A stretch of DNA of 22,242 nucleotides, taken from contig JAFGEM010000115.1 in the NCBI GenBank assembly GCA_016931555.1, forward strand, positions 1 to 22,242, in the 5' to 3' direction. Position 1 is the first letter of the stretch. Each line of letters starts with the position of its first letter. The translations under genes were made by a program, and so were the position numbers. The stretch is from Candidatus Iainarchaeum sp. GTDB taxonomy: Archaea > Iainarchaeota > Iainarchaeia > Iainarchaeales > GCA-2688035. This document shows, in pieces, positions 15,231 to 22,242 of this stretch. The notes beneath the pieces are model-generated. The model saw only the letters and a list, made by a program, of their open reading frames with translations, did not search any database and was not told the DNA's origin.

Positions 15231-15680
15231 ATGAAAAAGAGTGTTTTGCTGGTTGCACTAGTGTTGGCTGTTGTTTTTAGCGGGTGCGTGGATAATCCCT
15301 TTGGTGGTTGTAATGGCACCTATGAAATAAAGGATTTGAGTGTAACGCCTGCGCCCGATTGTTTGGAGTTTGAAGCCAACAATTGCAATGATGGCGTTTT
15401 AGTCGTTACGAATGATTGTCAGGAAACAATTTTTCTGTGCGGTGTAGAAATACCGGCAGCAACAATAAGATATTATGGCGAAAATAAAAACAATGGAAGA
15501 AGTGTGCCTGGAGGCACAACCCTTGAAATTATTCTCCATGCGGATGGCAGTGCCTCTTTAGAGAAAACTTCTGGAAATTATGCAAAATATATTCCCAAAA
15601 AAGAACAGCAACTTAGCATAACTTGTGACTACAAAGGTAAGCCGATAACAATTGCATATCTCAAAGTCAAAAAAAGTTAG
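15231..15680 (+). CDS. Cys-rich putative lipoprotein, unknown function
   Basis: A 149-residue protein with a lipoprotein signal peptide: KKSVLLVALVLAVV followed by the lipobox FSGC, lipidation expected at Cys19. The mature domain has six more cysteines (27, 44, 52, 63, 70, 132), enough for three disulfides, and looks like a small beta domain (LVVTNDCQETIFLCGVEI, GGTTLEIILHADGSASLEK). No family recognised. It is divergent from vapC and precedes topA; the 66-nt gap to topA contains its own TATA-like box, so it is probably a monocistronic unit. Confidence 0.75.
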   Translation: MKKSVLLVALVLAVVFSGCVDNPFGGCNGTYEIKDLSVTPAPDCLEFEANNCNDGVLVVTNDCQETIFLCGVEIPAATIRYYGENKNNGRSVPGGTTLEIILHADGSASLEKTSGNYAKYIPKKEQQLSITCDYKGKPITIAYLKVKKS

Positions 15681-15746
15681 TTTGACATTTTGAACCAACC
15701 CTTTTTTAATGTTCCCCTGAAAAGAATTTTCTAAAGGTGCAATAAT

Positions 15747-17846
15747 TTGATTCTTATTATTTCAGAGAAGCCTATTGCTGCGCAGAGAATTTCAAACATT
15801 CTTGCGGGCTCAAAGGTTACAGAGCAGTTAAGCAAGCGCGCAAAATACTATATTTTTGAGAAAGAGGGAAAGCAATACACTACAATTGCAATGAAAGGTC
15901 ACATAACTGGAGTTGATTTTCCCCCGCACTATCAGCATTGGATTGGAACTGATTTGAAAAACCTTGCAAATGCAGAGCTTGTTACCTATGCAACTGAAAA
16001 GGACATTGCAGATTTCCTGCAAAAGATTGCCCCCAAAGCCGATGGAATAATTGTTGCAACAGACTCTGACAGGGAGGGGGAAGCAATTGGATTGGAGGCC
16101 CTTGAAATAGTCAAAAAAGAAAATCCCAAAATTAATATTGAGAGGGCAAGTTTTTCTGCAATTACCCCAAAAGACATTAATGATGCATTTCAAAAGCTTG
16201 CCAAGGTTGATTACAATCTGGGGGAGTCGGCAAACGCGCGCAGGGAAATTGATTTGGTCTGGGGCGCTGTTCTCACACGTTTTCTTTCACTGGTTTCTGG
16301 GAAGCTCGGCAGGGAATTTTTGAGCATGGGCCGAGTTCAGGGGCCTACGCTTGGGCTGGTTGTTGACAGGGAAAAGGAACGGCTTGCCTTTGTATCAAAG
16401 CCCTTTTGGGAGATTCAAGCGCTCTTTAAAAAAGAAAAATCAGAGTTTGCTGCGCAGCATAAAAAAGGCAGGTTTTGGGACGAGAAGGAGGCAAAAAAGG
16501 CGTTTGAATGCGGAAAGCCTCCCAAGGGAAAAGTAACTGATGTTTCAAAGAAAAAAAGGGTTCTGGCAAAACCAATACCCTTCAACACCACGGGCTTTCT
16601 GCGAGCTGCAACTGCAATAGGATTTTCCGCGGGACAGGCAATGAGCATTGCTGAATCGCTTTATCAGTCAGGATATATTTCATATCCGCGAACAGACAAC
16701 TCTGTTTATCCTCCGACTTTGATTTTAAAGGATGTTCTTGTAGAGCTTTCAAAAGTAGCGGAATTTGAACTGCCTGTGCGCAAGCTTCTTGCGTTGAAAG
16801 CGCTTGTGCCAAGCAGGGGAAAAGAAGCAAAAGACCATCCTCCGATACACCCTGTTAGCGCTGCTCCGAAAGCCAAGCTTGATCCGCGCAGCTGGAAAAT
16901 CTATGTGCTGGTTTGCAGGCACTTTTTTGCGACTCTTGCTGAAGACGCGGAAACAGAAAACCTTTCTGTGGAAATAGATTTGAATACACAGCCTTTTGTT
17001 GCGCGCGGCCAGGTTTTTACAAAGCTTGGCTGGAAAGAATTTTACCCATATTCCAAGGCAACAGAGGTTTTATTGCCGAACCTTGAAAAAGGGGACATTG
17101 TTGATCTCCTGAAACTCGATTTGCTTGCAAAGAAGACAGAGCCTCCGGGGAGATACAGCCAGGGGAGCCTGATAAAAGCAATGTCTGATTTAAATCTCGG
17201 GACAAAATCAACGCGCGCAGAAATAATTCAAAAGCTCTACGCACGGCAGTATATTTCGGGGCAGCAGGCAATTATTCCAAGCAAGGTTGCGTTTGCAGTT
17301 GTAGATTCCCTTGAAAAGTATGACGGCAAGGTTGTAAAGCCGGAAATGACTGCAGAGCTTGAAAAGGAAATGGATTTGGTTGCAGCGGGAGAAAAAGAAA
17401 AGCAGAAAATTGTTTTGGAATCAAGAAAATTTTTGCTTGAAATCCTGGAGGATTTGCTCAAAAACAAGGCAAGCATTGGAACAATGATTCGTGAGGCAGC
17501 GCGCGCAGACTCTATTCTGGGAAAATGCGGCAAATGCGGAAAGGATTTGATGATAAGAACAGGGAGAACAGGCAAGCGTTTTGTGGGGTGTACAGGCTAT
17601 CCAAGCTGCACTAACACTTATCCTCTCCCCCAGATGGGAAAAATTATTCCTACGGATAAAAGATGCCCTGAGTGCGGTGCTCTTGTAATCCGGGTTTTGG
17701 GAAAAGGCAGAAGAAAATTTGAAATGTGCCTTGACATGAACTGCAAGACAAAAGAAGCATGGAAAAATAGTTCTAAAAAGAAATCAAAAAAGACTTCTAA
17801 GAAGCAGATTAATGTTGAGAGGAAGAGGGAATCAATAAAAAAATAG
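15747..17846 (+). CDS. topA: DNA topoisomerase I (type IA)
   Basis: A 699-residue type IA topoisomerase that relaxes negative supercoils by single-strand passage. The N-terminal Toprim domain has the acidic motif (ATDSDREGEAIG), the core includes the catalytic Tyr313 in SGYISYPRTDNSVYPP, and DHPPIHPV is the conserved HPPI segment. Two C-terminal zinc ribbons follow: C594/C597/C615/C621 and C640/C643/C661/C666. The tail is Lys-rich (SSKKKSKKTSKKQ). The start is a TTG at 15747 with AAAGGTG (15733-15739) at 7 nt; the N-terminus MILIISEKPIAAQRI matches the family. A TATA-like TTTTTTAATG (15702-15711) precedes it. Confidence 0.95.
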   Translation: MILIISEKPIAAQRISNILAGSKVTEQLSKRAKYYIFEKEGKQYTTIAMKGHITGVDFPPHYQHWIGTDLKNLANAELVTYATEKDIADFLQKIAPKADGIIVATDSDREGEAIGLEALEIVKKENPKINIERASFSAITPKDINDAFQKLAKVDYNLGESANARREIDLVWGAVLTRFLSLVSGKLGREFLSMGRVQGPTLGLVVDREKERLAFVSKPFWEIQALFKKEKSEFAAQHKKGRFWDEKEAKKAFECGKPPKGKVTDVSKKKRVLAKPIPFNTTGFLRAATAIGFSAGQAMSIAESLYQSGYISYPRTDNSVYPPTLILKDVLVELSKVAEFELPVRKLLALKALVPSRGKEAKDHPPIHPVSAAPKAKLDPRSWKIYVLVCRHFFATLAEDAETENLSVEIDLNTQPFVARGQVFTKLGWKEFYPYSKATEVLLPNLEKGDIVDLLKLDLLAKKTEPPGRYSQGSLIKAMSDLNLGTKSTRAEIIQKLYARQYISGQQAIIPSKVAFAVVDSLEKYDGKVVKPEMTAELEKEMDLVAAGEKEKQKIVLESRKFLLEILEDLLKNKASIGTMIREAARADSILGKCGKCGKDLMIRTGRTGKRFVGCTGYPSCTNTYPLPQMGKIIPTDKRCPECGALVIRVLGKGRRKFEMCLDMNCKTKEAWKNSSKKKSKKTSKKQINVERKRESIKK

Positions 17847-17892
17847 TATTGAAAAATCCCTGTCAGGTGAGCCTAGCCCTCTTCTCTCAAGT

Positions 17893-17930
17893 ACAACTAA
17901 CTCTTTTTGGTTTGTCCCCTCCTTTTTTGG
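17893..17930 (+). terminator. T-rich stretch behind topA
   Basis: Two T-runs (CTCTTTTTGG and CCTTTTTTGG) within 45-85 nt of the topA stop, the form archaeal terminators usually take. No convincing hairpin precedes them. Confidence 0.3.
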
Positions 17931-17953
17931 TATACATATAGCCCCCTTTCTTG

Positions 17954-18001
17954 AATATATAAACCCGTTAGGTTTTAGCGTACCAAAATATACATTTAAA
18001 T
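17954..18001 (+). promoter_or_regulatory. Two possible TATA boxes ahead of the Lrp-like/NFACT-R operon
   Basis: AATATATAAA at about 17955-17964 and CATTTAAATT at 17993-18002 are both good TATA-like boxes. The second is about 36 nt before GTG 18034. TTTTGGTA (17925-17932) and TACCAAAA (17981-17988) form inverted 8-bp arms around the first box, a possible operator. Confidence 0.4.
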
Positions 18002-18033
18002 TGTTTTTTGTGTCTAATTTTAACGGTGTTGTT

Positions 18034-18573
18034 GTGGCTTCTTCCCCCAAATTAGATGATGAAATTCGTTTGAAAATACTTGAAGCCTGCCTTAAACAGG
18101 GCTCTGTTTCTCCCAATATAAGGGCAATACAGCGCACAACAGGCTTTCACAAGGCAACAATAAAAACATCGCTTGATTTTCTAAAGAAAAAGGGGCTGTT
18201 GCAGGGGTTTGGCCCAAAAATAACTATAAAGACATTTGGTTATCCGCTCGAGGTTTTCCTTATTCTGCAGGTGGATACCTCTCAAACAAAAACCTTTGAA
18301 AAATTCCTTGAAGTAGCCCAAAAAGACTCGCATCTTTACAGGATTTCGCCAATACTTGGCTCTGGAAACTGGAATCTTCTCATAAGATTCATCTACAAAG
18401 ACGTTGAATCATTTCACAAGGATTTGCAAAAAAGGTATTATGACACTATTCCCGGATTCTATGATTTAGTCAAAAGCAGGGAAATTTTTTATGCCACAGA
18501 GCCGCATTACAAAAACTCTTCTCGGACAAACTCCATACTTGGAATAATCAAAGAAGAAAAGGGGCTTGAATAA
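18034..18573 (+). CDS. Lrp/AsnC-like transcription regulator
   Basis: About 179 residues with a helix-turn-helix in the first 70 residues (DDEIRLKILEACLKQGS, then NIRAIQRTTGFHKATIKTSL, then DFLKKKGLLQGF) and a RAM-like alpha/beta domain (LEVFLILQVDTSQTKTF, GSGNWNLLIRFIYKDVESFH). The C-terminus is Lys/Asn-rich. The start GTG 18034 follows GGTG at 18025-18028; an in-frame TTG at 18001 overlaps the TATA box and is less likely. The stop shares one base with the ATG of the NFACT-R gene (TAATG), so both are co-translated. A regulator coupled to an NFACT-R protein is uncommon in my knowledge; it may control the operon itself. Confidence 0.8.
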   Translation: MASSPKLDDEIRLKILEACLKQGSVSPNIRAIQRTTGFHKATIKTSLDFLKKKGLLQGFGPKITIKTFGYPLEVFLILQVDTSQTKTFEKFLEVAQKDSHLYRISPILGSGNWNLLIRFIYKDVESFHKDLQKRYYDTIPGFYDLVKSREIFYATEPHYKNSSRTNSILGIIKEEKGLE

Positions 18574-19367
18574 TGAGAATTGAAATCGATTACAGCAAAA
18601 GCCTTGAGCAAAACGCTTCAGGCTATTTTGAGAAAAGCAAAAAATCAAAAAAAAAGCTGGAGGGCCTGTGTTTAGCTATGCAGGAAACCAAGAAAAAGCT
18701 TGAAAGACTCGAGAAACAAAAAAGCTCGGAGAAAAAAGAAAAACTCGTTAAAAAACGCAAACACGCGTGGTTTGAATCCTTTCACTGGTTTGTGTCAAGC
18801 AATGGCTTTCTTGTGGTCGCAGGCAGAAGCGCAAAGCAAAACGAATTGCTCGTAAAAAAGCATTTGGAGAAAAACGACATGTTTCTGCACGCAGACATTC
18901 AGGGGGGCGCAGCAACCATAATAAAATCAGGCAACAAAAAAATTTCAGACCAAACCCTAAAAGAGGCTGCGCAGTTTGCAGCAGTATTCAGCAAGGCATG
19001 GCAGCGAGGCCTCGCAAGCATTGAAGTCTATGCAGTTTCCAAAGAACAGGTTTCAAAAAAAGCCCCGAGCGGAGAAGCACTTTCAACAGGGGCCTTTATG
19101 ATATACGGAAAAAGAAAATGGTTTAAGCCTGCAATGGAATTAGAAATAGGAATCAAAAAAGACGAAAACCAGTTCATAACAGTCTCAGGCCCGTCCACAG
19201 CAATAAAAAAACAGTCCATTATTTCCCTGCCAATCAAACAGGGTTCCCAAAAACCCGGGCAAACAGCAAAAAAAATACGTGCAATCCTTGGAAAAAAAAT
19301 TGGCGAGGAAAATATAGGCCTTGACGAGATTATAAGAATGCTGCCGAGCAGCGGAATTTCACTATGA
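18573..19367 (+). CDS. Stand-alone NFACT-R domain protein (C-terminal part of RqcH/NEMF)
   Basis: A 264-residue protein. Residues about 20-62 are a Lys/Glu-rich coiled coil (KSKKKLEGLCLAMQETKKK, ERLEKQKSSEKKEKL), then the NFACT-R (DUF814) domain: WFESFHWFVSSNGFLVVAGR, SAKQNELLVKKHL, DMFLHADIQGGAATIIKSG, AAVFSKAWQRGLASIEVYAV, EQVSKKAPSGEALSTGAFMI, YGKRKWFKP. Full-length RqcH proteins (bacterial RqcH, yeast Rqc2, human NEMF) are about 550-1000 residues with NFACT-N, HhH, coiled coil and then NFACT-R; only the last part is here. They recognise peptidyl-tRNA-obstructed large subunits. ATG 18573 overlaps the preceding stop; upstream sequence is the regulator, so the N-terminal domains are truly absent from this locus. 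CDC48 follows after 64 nt. Confidence 0.87.
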   Translation: MRIEIDYSKSLEQNASGYFEKSKKSKKKLEGLCLAMQETKKKLERLEKQKSSEKKEKLVKKRKHAWFESFHWFVSSNGFLVVAGRSAKQNELLVKKHLEKNDMFLHADIQGGAATIIKSGNKKISDQTLKEAAQFAAVFSKAWQRGLASIEVYAVSKEQVSKKAPSGEALSTGAFMIYGKRKWFKPAMELEIGIKKDENQFITVSGPSTAIKKQSIISLPIKQGSQKPGQTAKKIRAILGKKIGEENIGLDEIIRMLPSSGISL

Positions 19368-19395
19368 AATAAGAATGATTTTTATTTTTTTGCAG

Positions 19396-19419
19396 AGCCC
19401 ATATTAACAGGGCTTTTTT
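19396..19419 (+). terminator. Short hairpin with T-run between NFACT-R gene and cdc48
   Basis: AGCCC (19396-19400) and GGGCT (19410-19414) form a 5-bp stem with a 9-nt loop, followed directly by TTTTTT (19414-19419). It looks like an intrinsic terminator but the stem is weak. The loop ATATTAACA could instead be the TATA box of cdc48 (centre about 27 nt before ATG 19432), in which case the arms flank a promoter. Confidence 0.35.
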
Positions 19420-19431
19420 GGGAGTGTATCA

Positions 19432-21780
19432 ATGCCAAAAACAAACGAAGTTGTGCTAAAGGTTGAAGAACCAGATCCAAGCCATGTGCGGCGCAATATA
19501 GTCAGCCTAGACATGCAGACAAAGCAGTTGCTTGGAATTACATCAGGGGACATTGTTGAATTAGAGGGCACTAAAAAAACAGCTGCAATAGTCTGGCCCG
19601 CCTCTCCAGAGGATGAAGGCAGGCAAATAATCCGCATGGACTCTTATATACGGCACAATGCAGGCACAGGCTTGGGAGAAAAAGTCACTGTAAGAAAATC
19701 AGATGTAAAGGAGGCAAAAAAAGTTGTTTTGGCACCCACACAGGAAATTCGCATTATTGCCTCTGGCTATGACAACATACTCAAAAAAAGCTTTTTGGGA
19801 AAACCCTTGACAACAGGCGACAGCGTCTGGATAAGCGTTTTCGGAAGCGGGCGCGGCTTTGTTTACAAAGTGGCTGAAACAAATCCGCGGGGAATAGTAA
19901 AGGTTACTGATTCAACAAAATTTGTTTTAAAGGAAAAGCCCACAAAAGGAGAGTTAGAGGGATTGCCCCGCATAGCATATGAAGACATAGGCGGTTTGGA
20001 TGAGCAGGTTCAAAAGGTCAGGGAAATGATTGAACTGCCAATGCGGCACCCCGAGTTATTCAGAAAGCTTGGAATAGACCCGCCAAAAGGCGTTCTCTTA
20101 TACGGGCCCCCGGGAACAGGAAAAACACTGCTTGCAAAAGCAGTTGCAAACGAAACAAATGCACACTTTATCTCAATCAATGCCCCTGCAATAATGAGCA
20201 AGTTTGTAGGAGAGGCAGAGGAAAGAGTAAGGCAATTGTTTAAGGAGGCAGAGGAAAACGCCCCAAGCATTATTTTTATTGACGAAATTGACGCTATTGC
20301 GCCAAAGCGCGAGGAAGTGATTGGAGAGGTTGAAAGGCGTGTTGTAGCGCAAATACTCTCGCTAATGGACGGTCTTGAAACGCGAAGCGGTGTAATGGTT
20401 ATTGCGGCAACAAACAGGATAAATTCAATTGACGAGGCTTTGAGAAGGCCCGGGCGCTTTGACAGGGAAATAGAATTTGGTGTGCCCGACAAAAAGGCAA
20501 GAAAAGAGGTTTTGCAGATTCACACTCGCGGCATGCCTATACACCCGCCTTTTGACACAAAATTTTTGGAATCAGAGGTAAAAAAACTCAAGGCAGATAT
20601 TTTGTCTCCTGAACAAAAGGAAAAAATAGTTGCCCTGCTGCAAAAAAAACCTTCAGAGGAAAACTTTTTGAATTCTTTATCCCCCAAGGAAAAATCCGAG
20701 GTAAAACAGCTTTTGCTGGGAAAAATGTTAGGGGATTTTGCAGACACTACTCATGGGTTTGTGGGGGCAGATCTGGCTGCGCTTACAAAGGAAGCTGCAA
20801 TGCGCGCTCTGCGCAGATATCTCCCCAAAATAAATTTGGAGGAAGAGACTATTCCGCCGGAAGTCCTCGAATCTTTGGAAGTCAACAGAAATGATTTTAT
20901 TGAAGGCTTGAAAGACGTTCAGCCTTCTGCACTGCGTGAGGTAACAATAGAAATTCCAAATATAAAATGGAAAGACATTGGCGGGCTTGACGAGGTAAAG
21001 GAAGAGCTGGGGCAGGTAATTGAATGGCCTTTGAAAAACCCTGATGCTTTCAAAAAAATGGGCATTACTCCCCCAAAAGGAATTCTCTTGTACGGGCCTC
21101 CGGGATGCGGAAAAACTCTCCTTGCAAAGGCAGTTGCAACTGAAAGCGAAGCAAACTTTATCTCTATAAAAGGGCCGGAGTTGCTTTCAATGTGGGTTGG
21201 GCAGAGTGAGCTTGGAATAAGAAAGGTTTTCAAAAGGGCAAGGCAGGTCGCGCCCGTAATTGTTTTCTTTGATGAAATCGATGCAATAGCAAGCCGCAGG
21301 GGCTCTTCTCTTGACAGTGGAGTGACACAGCGCGTTGTAAACCAATTGCTTACCGAGCTTGACGGCGTAGAAAGTTTAAATCACGTTGTTTTTTTGGCAG
21401 CAACTAACAGGCCGGATTTGATTGACCCTGCTCTTTTGCGCCCCGGAAGAATAGACAAAATTGTGCGGGTTGACGCTCCGGATGAAAAAACGCGCTTATC
21501 CATTTTAGAGGTCCACACTCGGGGAATAATGCTTGCAAAGGACGTTTCCTTGAAAGAGCTTGCAAAAAAAACAGACAAATTCAGCGGAGCAGACCTCGAG
21601 GGTTTAGTGAGAGAAGCAGCACTGCTTGTTTTGAAAGAAAACAAGCTCAAGGCAAAGCCAGTTGAAAGCAGGCATTTTTACGCAGTAATAGAAAAAATAA
21701 AAGGCAGTGTCACAAAAGACAAGGAAAAGGTTTACGACGAATTTGAGGAAAACGTTGGAAGCTTCTCATACGTAGGCTGA
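19432..21780 (+). CDS. cdc48: CDC48/VAT AAA ATPase with an insertion in D1
   Basis: A 782-residue unfoldase/segregase. The N-domain (to about residue 180) is followed by D1 with Walker A GPPGTGKT (225-232) and Walker B FIDEID (Asp284/Glu285), and D2 with Walker A GPPGCGKT (555-562) and Walker B FFDEID (Asp614/Glu615). Both arginine-finger regions (RRPGRFDREIEFG, LRPGRIDKIVRV) are intact. In D1, between HTRGMPI (364-370) and DFADTTHGFVGADL (435-448) there are about 55-60 extra residues rich in Lys/Glu/Leu compared with typical archaeal CDC48. The C-terminus ends SYVG, not the proteasome-binding HbYX form. Start ATG 19432 follows GGGAGTG. The NFACT-R gene is upstream on the same strand. Confidence 0.95.
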   Translation: MPKTNEVVLKVEEPDPSHVRRNIVSLDMQTKQLLGITSGDIVELEGTKKTAAIVWPASPEDEGRQIIRMDSYIRHNAGTGLGEKVTVRKSDVKEAKKVVLAPTQEIRIIASGYDNILKKSFLGKPLTTGDSVWISVFGSGRGFVYKVAETNPRGIVKVTDSTKFVLKEKPTKGELEGLPRIAYEDIGGLDEQVQKVREMIELPMRHPELFRKLGIDPPKGVLLYGPPGTGKTLLAKAVANETNAHFISINAPAIMSKFVGEAEERVRQLFKEAEENAPSIIFIDEIDAIAPKREEVIGEVERRVVAQILSLMDGLETRSGVMVIAATNRINSIDEALRRPGRFDREIEFGVPDKKARKEVLQIHTRGMPIHPPFDTKFLESEVKKLKADILSPEQKEKIVALLQKKPSEENFLNSLSPKEKSEVKQLLLGKMLGDFADTTHGFVGADLAALTKEAAMRALRRYLPKINLEEETIPPEVLESLEVNRNDFIEGLKDVQPSALREVTIEIPNIKWKDIGGLDEVKEELGQVIEWPLKNPDAFKKMGITPPKGILLYGPPGCGKTLLAKAVATESEANFISIKGPELLSMWVGQSELGIRKVFKRARQVAPVIVFFDEIDAIASRRGSSLDSGVTQRVVNQLLTELDGVESLNHVVFLAATNRPDLIDPALLRPGRIDKIVRVDAPDEKTRLSILEVHTRGIMLAKDVSLKELAKKTDKFSGADLEGLVREAALLVLKENKLKAKPVESRHFYAVIEKIKGSVTKDKEKVYDEFEENVGSFSYVG

Positions 21781-21783
21781 TTC

Positions 21784-22242
21784 TTAGAAAAGAAAGCCAG
21801 GAACAAGAAATACTCCTGTGGCTGCTACTGCAATTGCAATTCCCCAGGCCAAAGGATTCCACGCAAAAACCTTTTTTCCATCAAGGGGCCCAAAAGGAAT
21901 GAGATTGAATAATGCGAGGAACATGTTTATCCGAAAGCCAAGCATGCCTAAAACATTTCCAAACCCGCTTGCAAAAAAAAGCGCAAGCGCAAGAAAGCCG
22001 AGCGCGACAACAATGTTTGTTGCAGGGCCTGCAACTGAAATTAATCCGTTCTGGCGCCTGTCAATATTATCACTCTGAATATAAACTGCTCCGGGTGCCG
22101 CAAAAATAAAGCTAAAGAGCAAAGCAGATATTAGCGCAAATATTAGCCCAAAATTCCATGCCCGATATTCTGCGTGCGCCCCAAAATGCCTTGCAACCTG
22201 CCTGTGCGCAAGCTCGTGGAAAATAAAGCCAGTTCCAACGAC
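21784..22242 (-). CDS. M50-type (site-2 protease) membrane metalloprotease, N-terminus outside the window
   Basis: The minus-strand frame is open to the window end (152 codons visible plus stop). Near the cut edge it reads TGFIFHELAHRQVARHFGAH, carrying the HExxH zinc motif in a membrane helix, and near the C-terminus FNLIPFGPLDGKKVF, the NxxPxxPLDG motif that supplies the third zinc ligand (Asp). Between them are helices with GLISVAGPATNIVVALG, also typical of the family. Site-2-type proteases cut transmembrane segments, for example of anti-sigma or membrane regulatory proteins. It converges with cdc48, with only 3 nt between stop codons. The C-terminus is short and hydrophobic (VPGFLF). Confidence 0.9.
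   Translation of the reverse strand, partial: VVGTGFIFHELAHRQVARHFGAHAEYRAWNFGLIFALISALLFSFIFAAPGAVYIQSDNIDRRQNGLISVAGPATNIVVALGFLALALFFASGFGNVLGMLGFRINMFLALFNLIPFGPLDGKKVFAWNPLAWGIAIAVAATGVFLVPGFLF

Noticed and set aside
17832..18137. Minus-strand open frame of 101 codons covering the topA-regulator gap
   Set aside because: It overlaps the start of the Lrp-like gene and the promoter elements, has low-complexity composition and no start signals or family resemblance.
21769..21780. HbYX proteasome-docking tail on CDC48
   Set aside because: The protein ends SYVG; the tyrosine is third from the end rather than penultimate, so the motif is not met.
1..22242. tRNA/rRNA genes, CRISPR arrays, insertion sequences, phage genes
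   Set aside because: None seen by eye: no regularly spaced repeats, no transposase motifs, no cloverleaf-like segment in the short gaps between genes. A tRNAscan/CMsearch run would be the decisive check.

Overview
The window reads as a compact archaeal chromosome segment. Archaeal hallmarks are a replication factor C small subunit, a two-domain CDC48/VAT AAA ATPase, an Nre-type repair protein, archaeal tRNA t6A methylthiotransferase, class III signal-peptide pilin, Tad/GspE-type ATPase with two T2SSF membrane proteins, Lrp-type regulators, and AT-rich TATA-like boxes about 25-37 nt ahead of start codons. GTG/TTG starts preceded by GGTG Shine-Dalgarno sequences also occur. The bacterial-type threonyl-tRNA synthetase and the reduced or degenerate versions of large proteins would fit a DPANN-like lineage, but this assignment is inference and no rRNA gene is present to test it. 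I saw no tRNA, CRISPR array or insertion sequence, and no gap longer than 300 bases between genes.

Layout: positions 1-3712 (minus strand) hold an operon of secretion ATPase, T2SSF protein 1 and T2SSF protein 2 (cut by the window edge). Behind it on the same strand are thrS (3772-5511) and a class III pilin-like protein (5587-6177). nreA (6275-7507, plus) converges with rfcS (7540-8502, minus). Then comes a plus-strand run of small membrane proteins (8612-10030), a MiaB/CDKAL1-type methylthiotransferase (10056-11303) and a polytopic membrane protein (11360-12115). A divergent, apparently radical-less anaerobic ribonucleotide reductase relative with an ATP-cone (12157-13776, minus) is divergent from an Lrp/AsnC regulator (13867-14340). 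A tail-to-tail AbrB-type antitoxin / PIN toxin pair overlaps at 14704-14717. A Cys-rich lipoprotein (15231-15680) and topoisomerase I (15747-17846) follow. The last block is an Lrp-like regulator coupled to a stand-alone NFACT-R protein (RqcH/NEMF C-terminal domain), then CDC48, then a convergent M50 metalloprotease cut by the window end.

How they work together: the 1-6177 block describes surface pilus or secretion machinery plus a possible substrate. nreA/rfcS join repair to the PCNA clamp loader. The most suggestive neighbourhood is 18034-21780, where a fragment of the ribosome-associated quality-control factor RqcH/NEMF lies directly before CDC48, the ATPase that works with the eukaryotic counterpart of RqcH. 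The other stand-out items are the degenerate NrdD-like protein and the inverted, 3'-overlapping toxin-antitoxin pair with palindromes at the antitoxin promoter.
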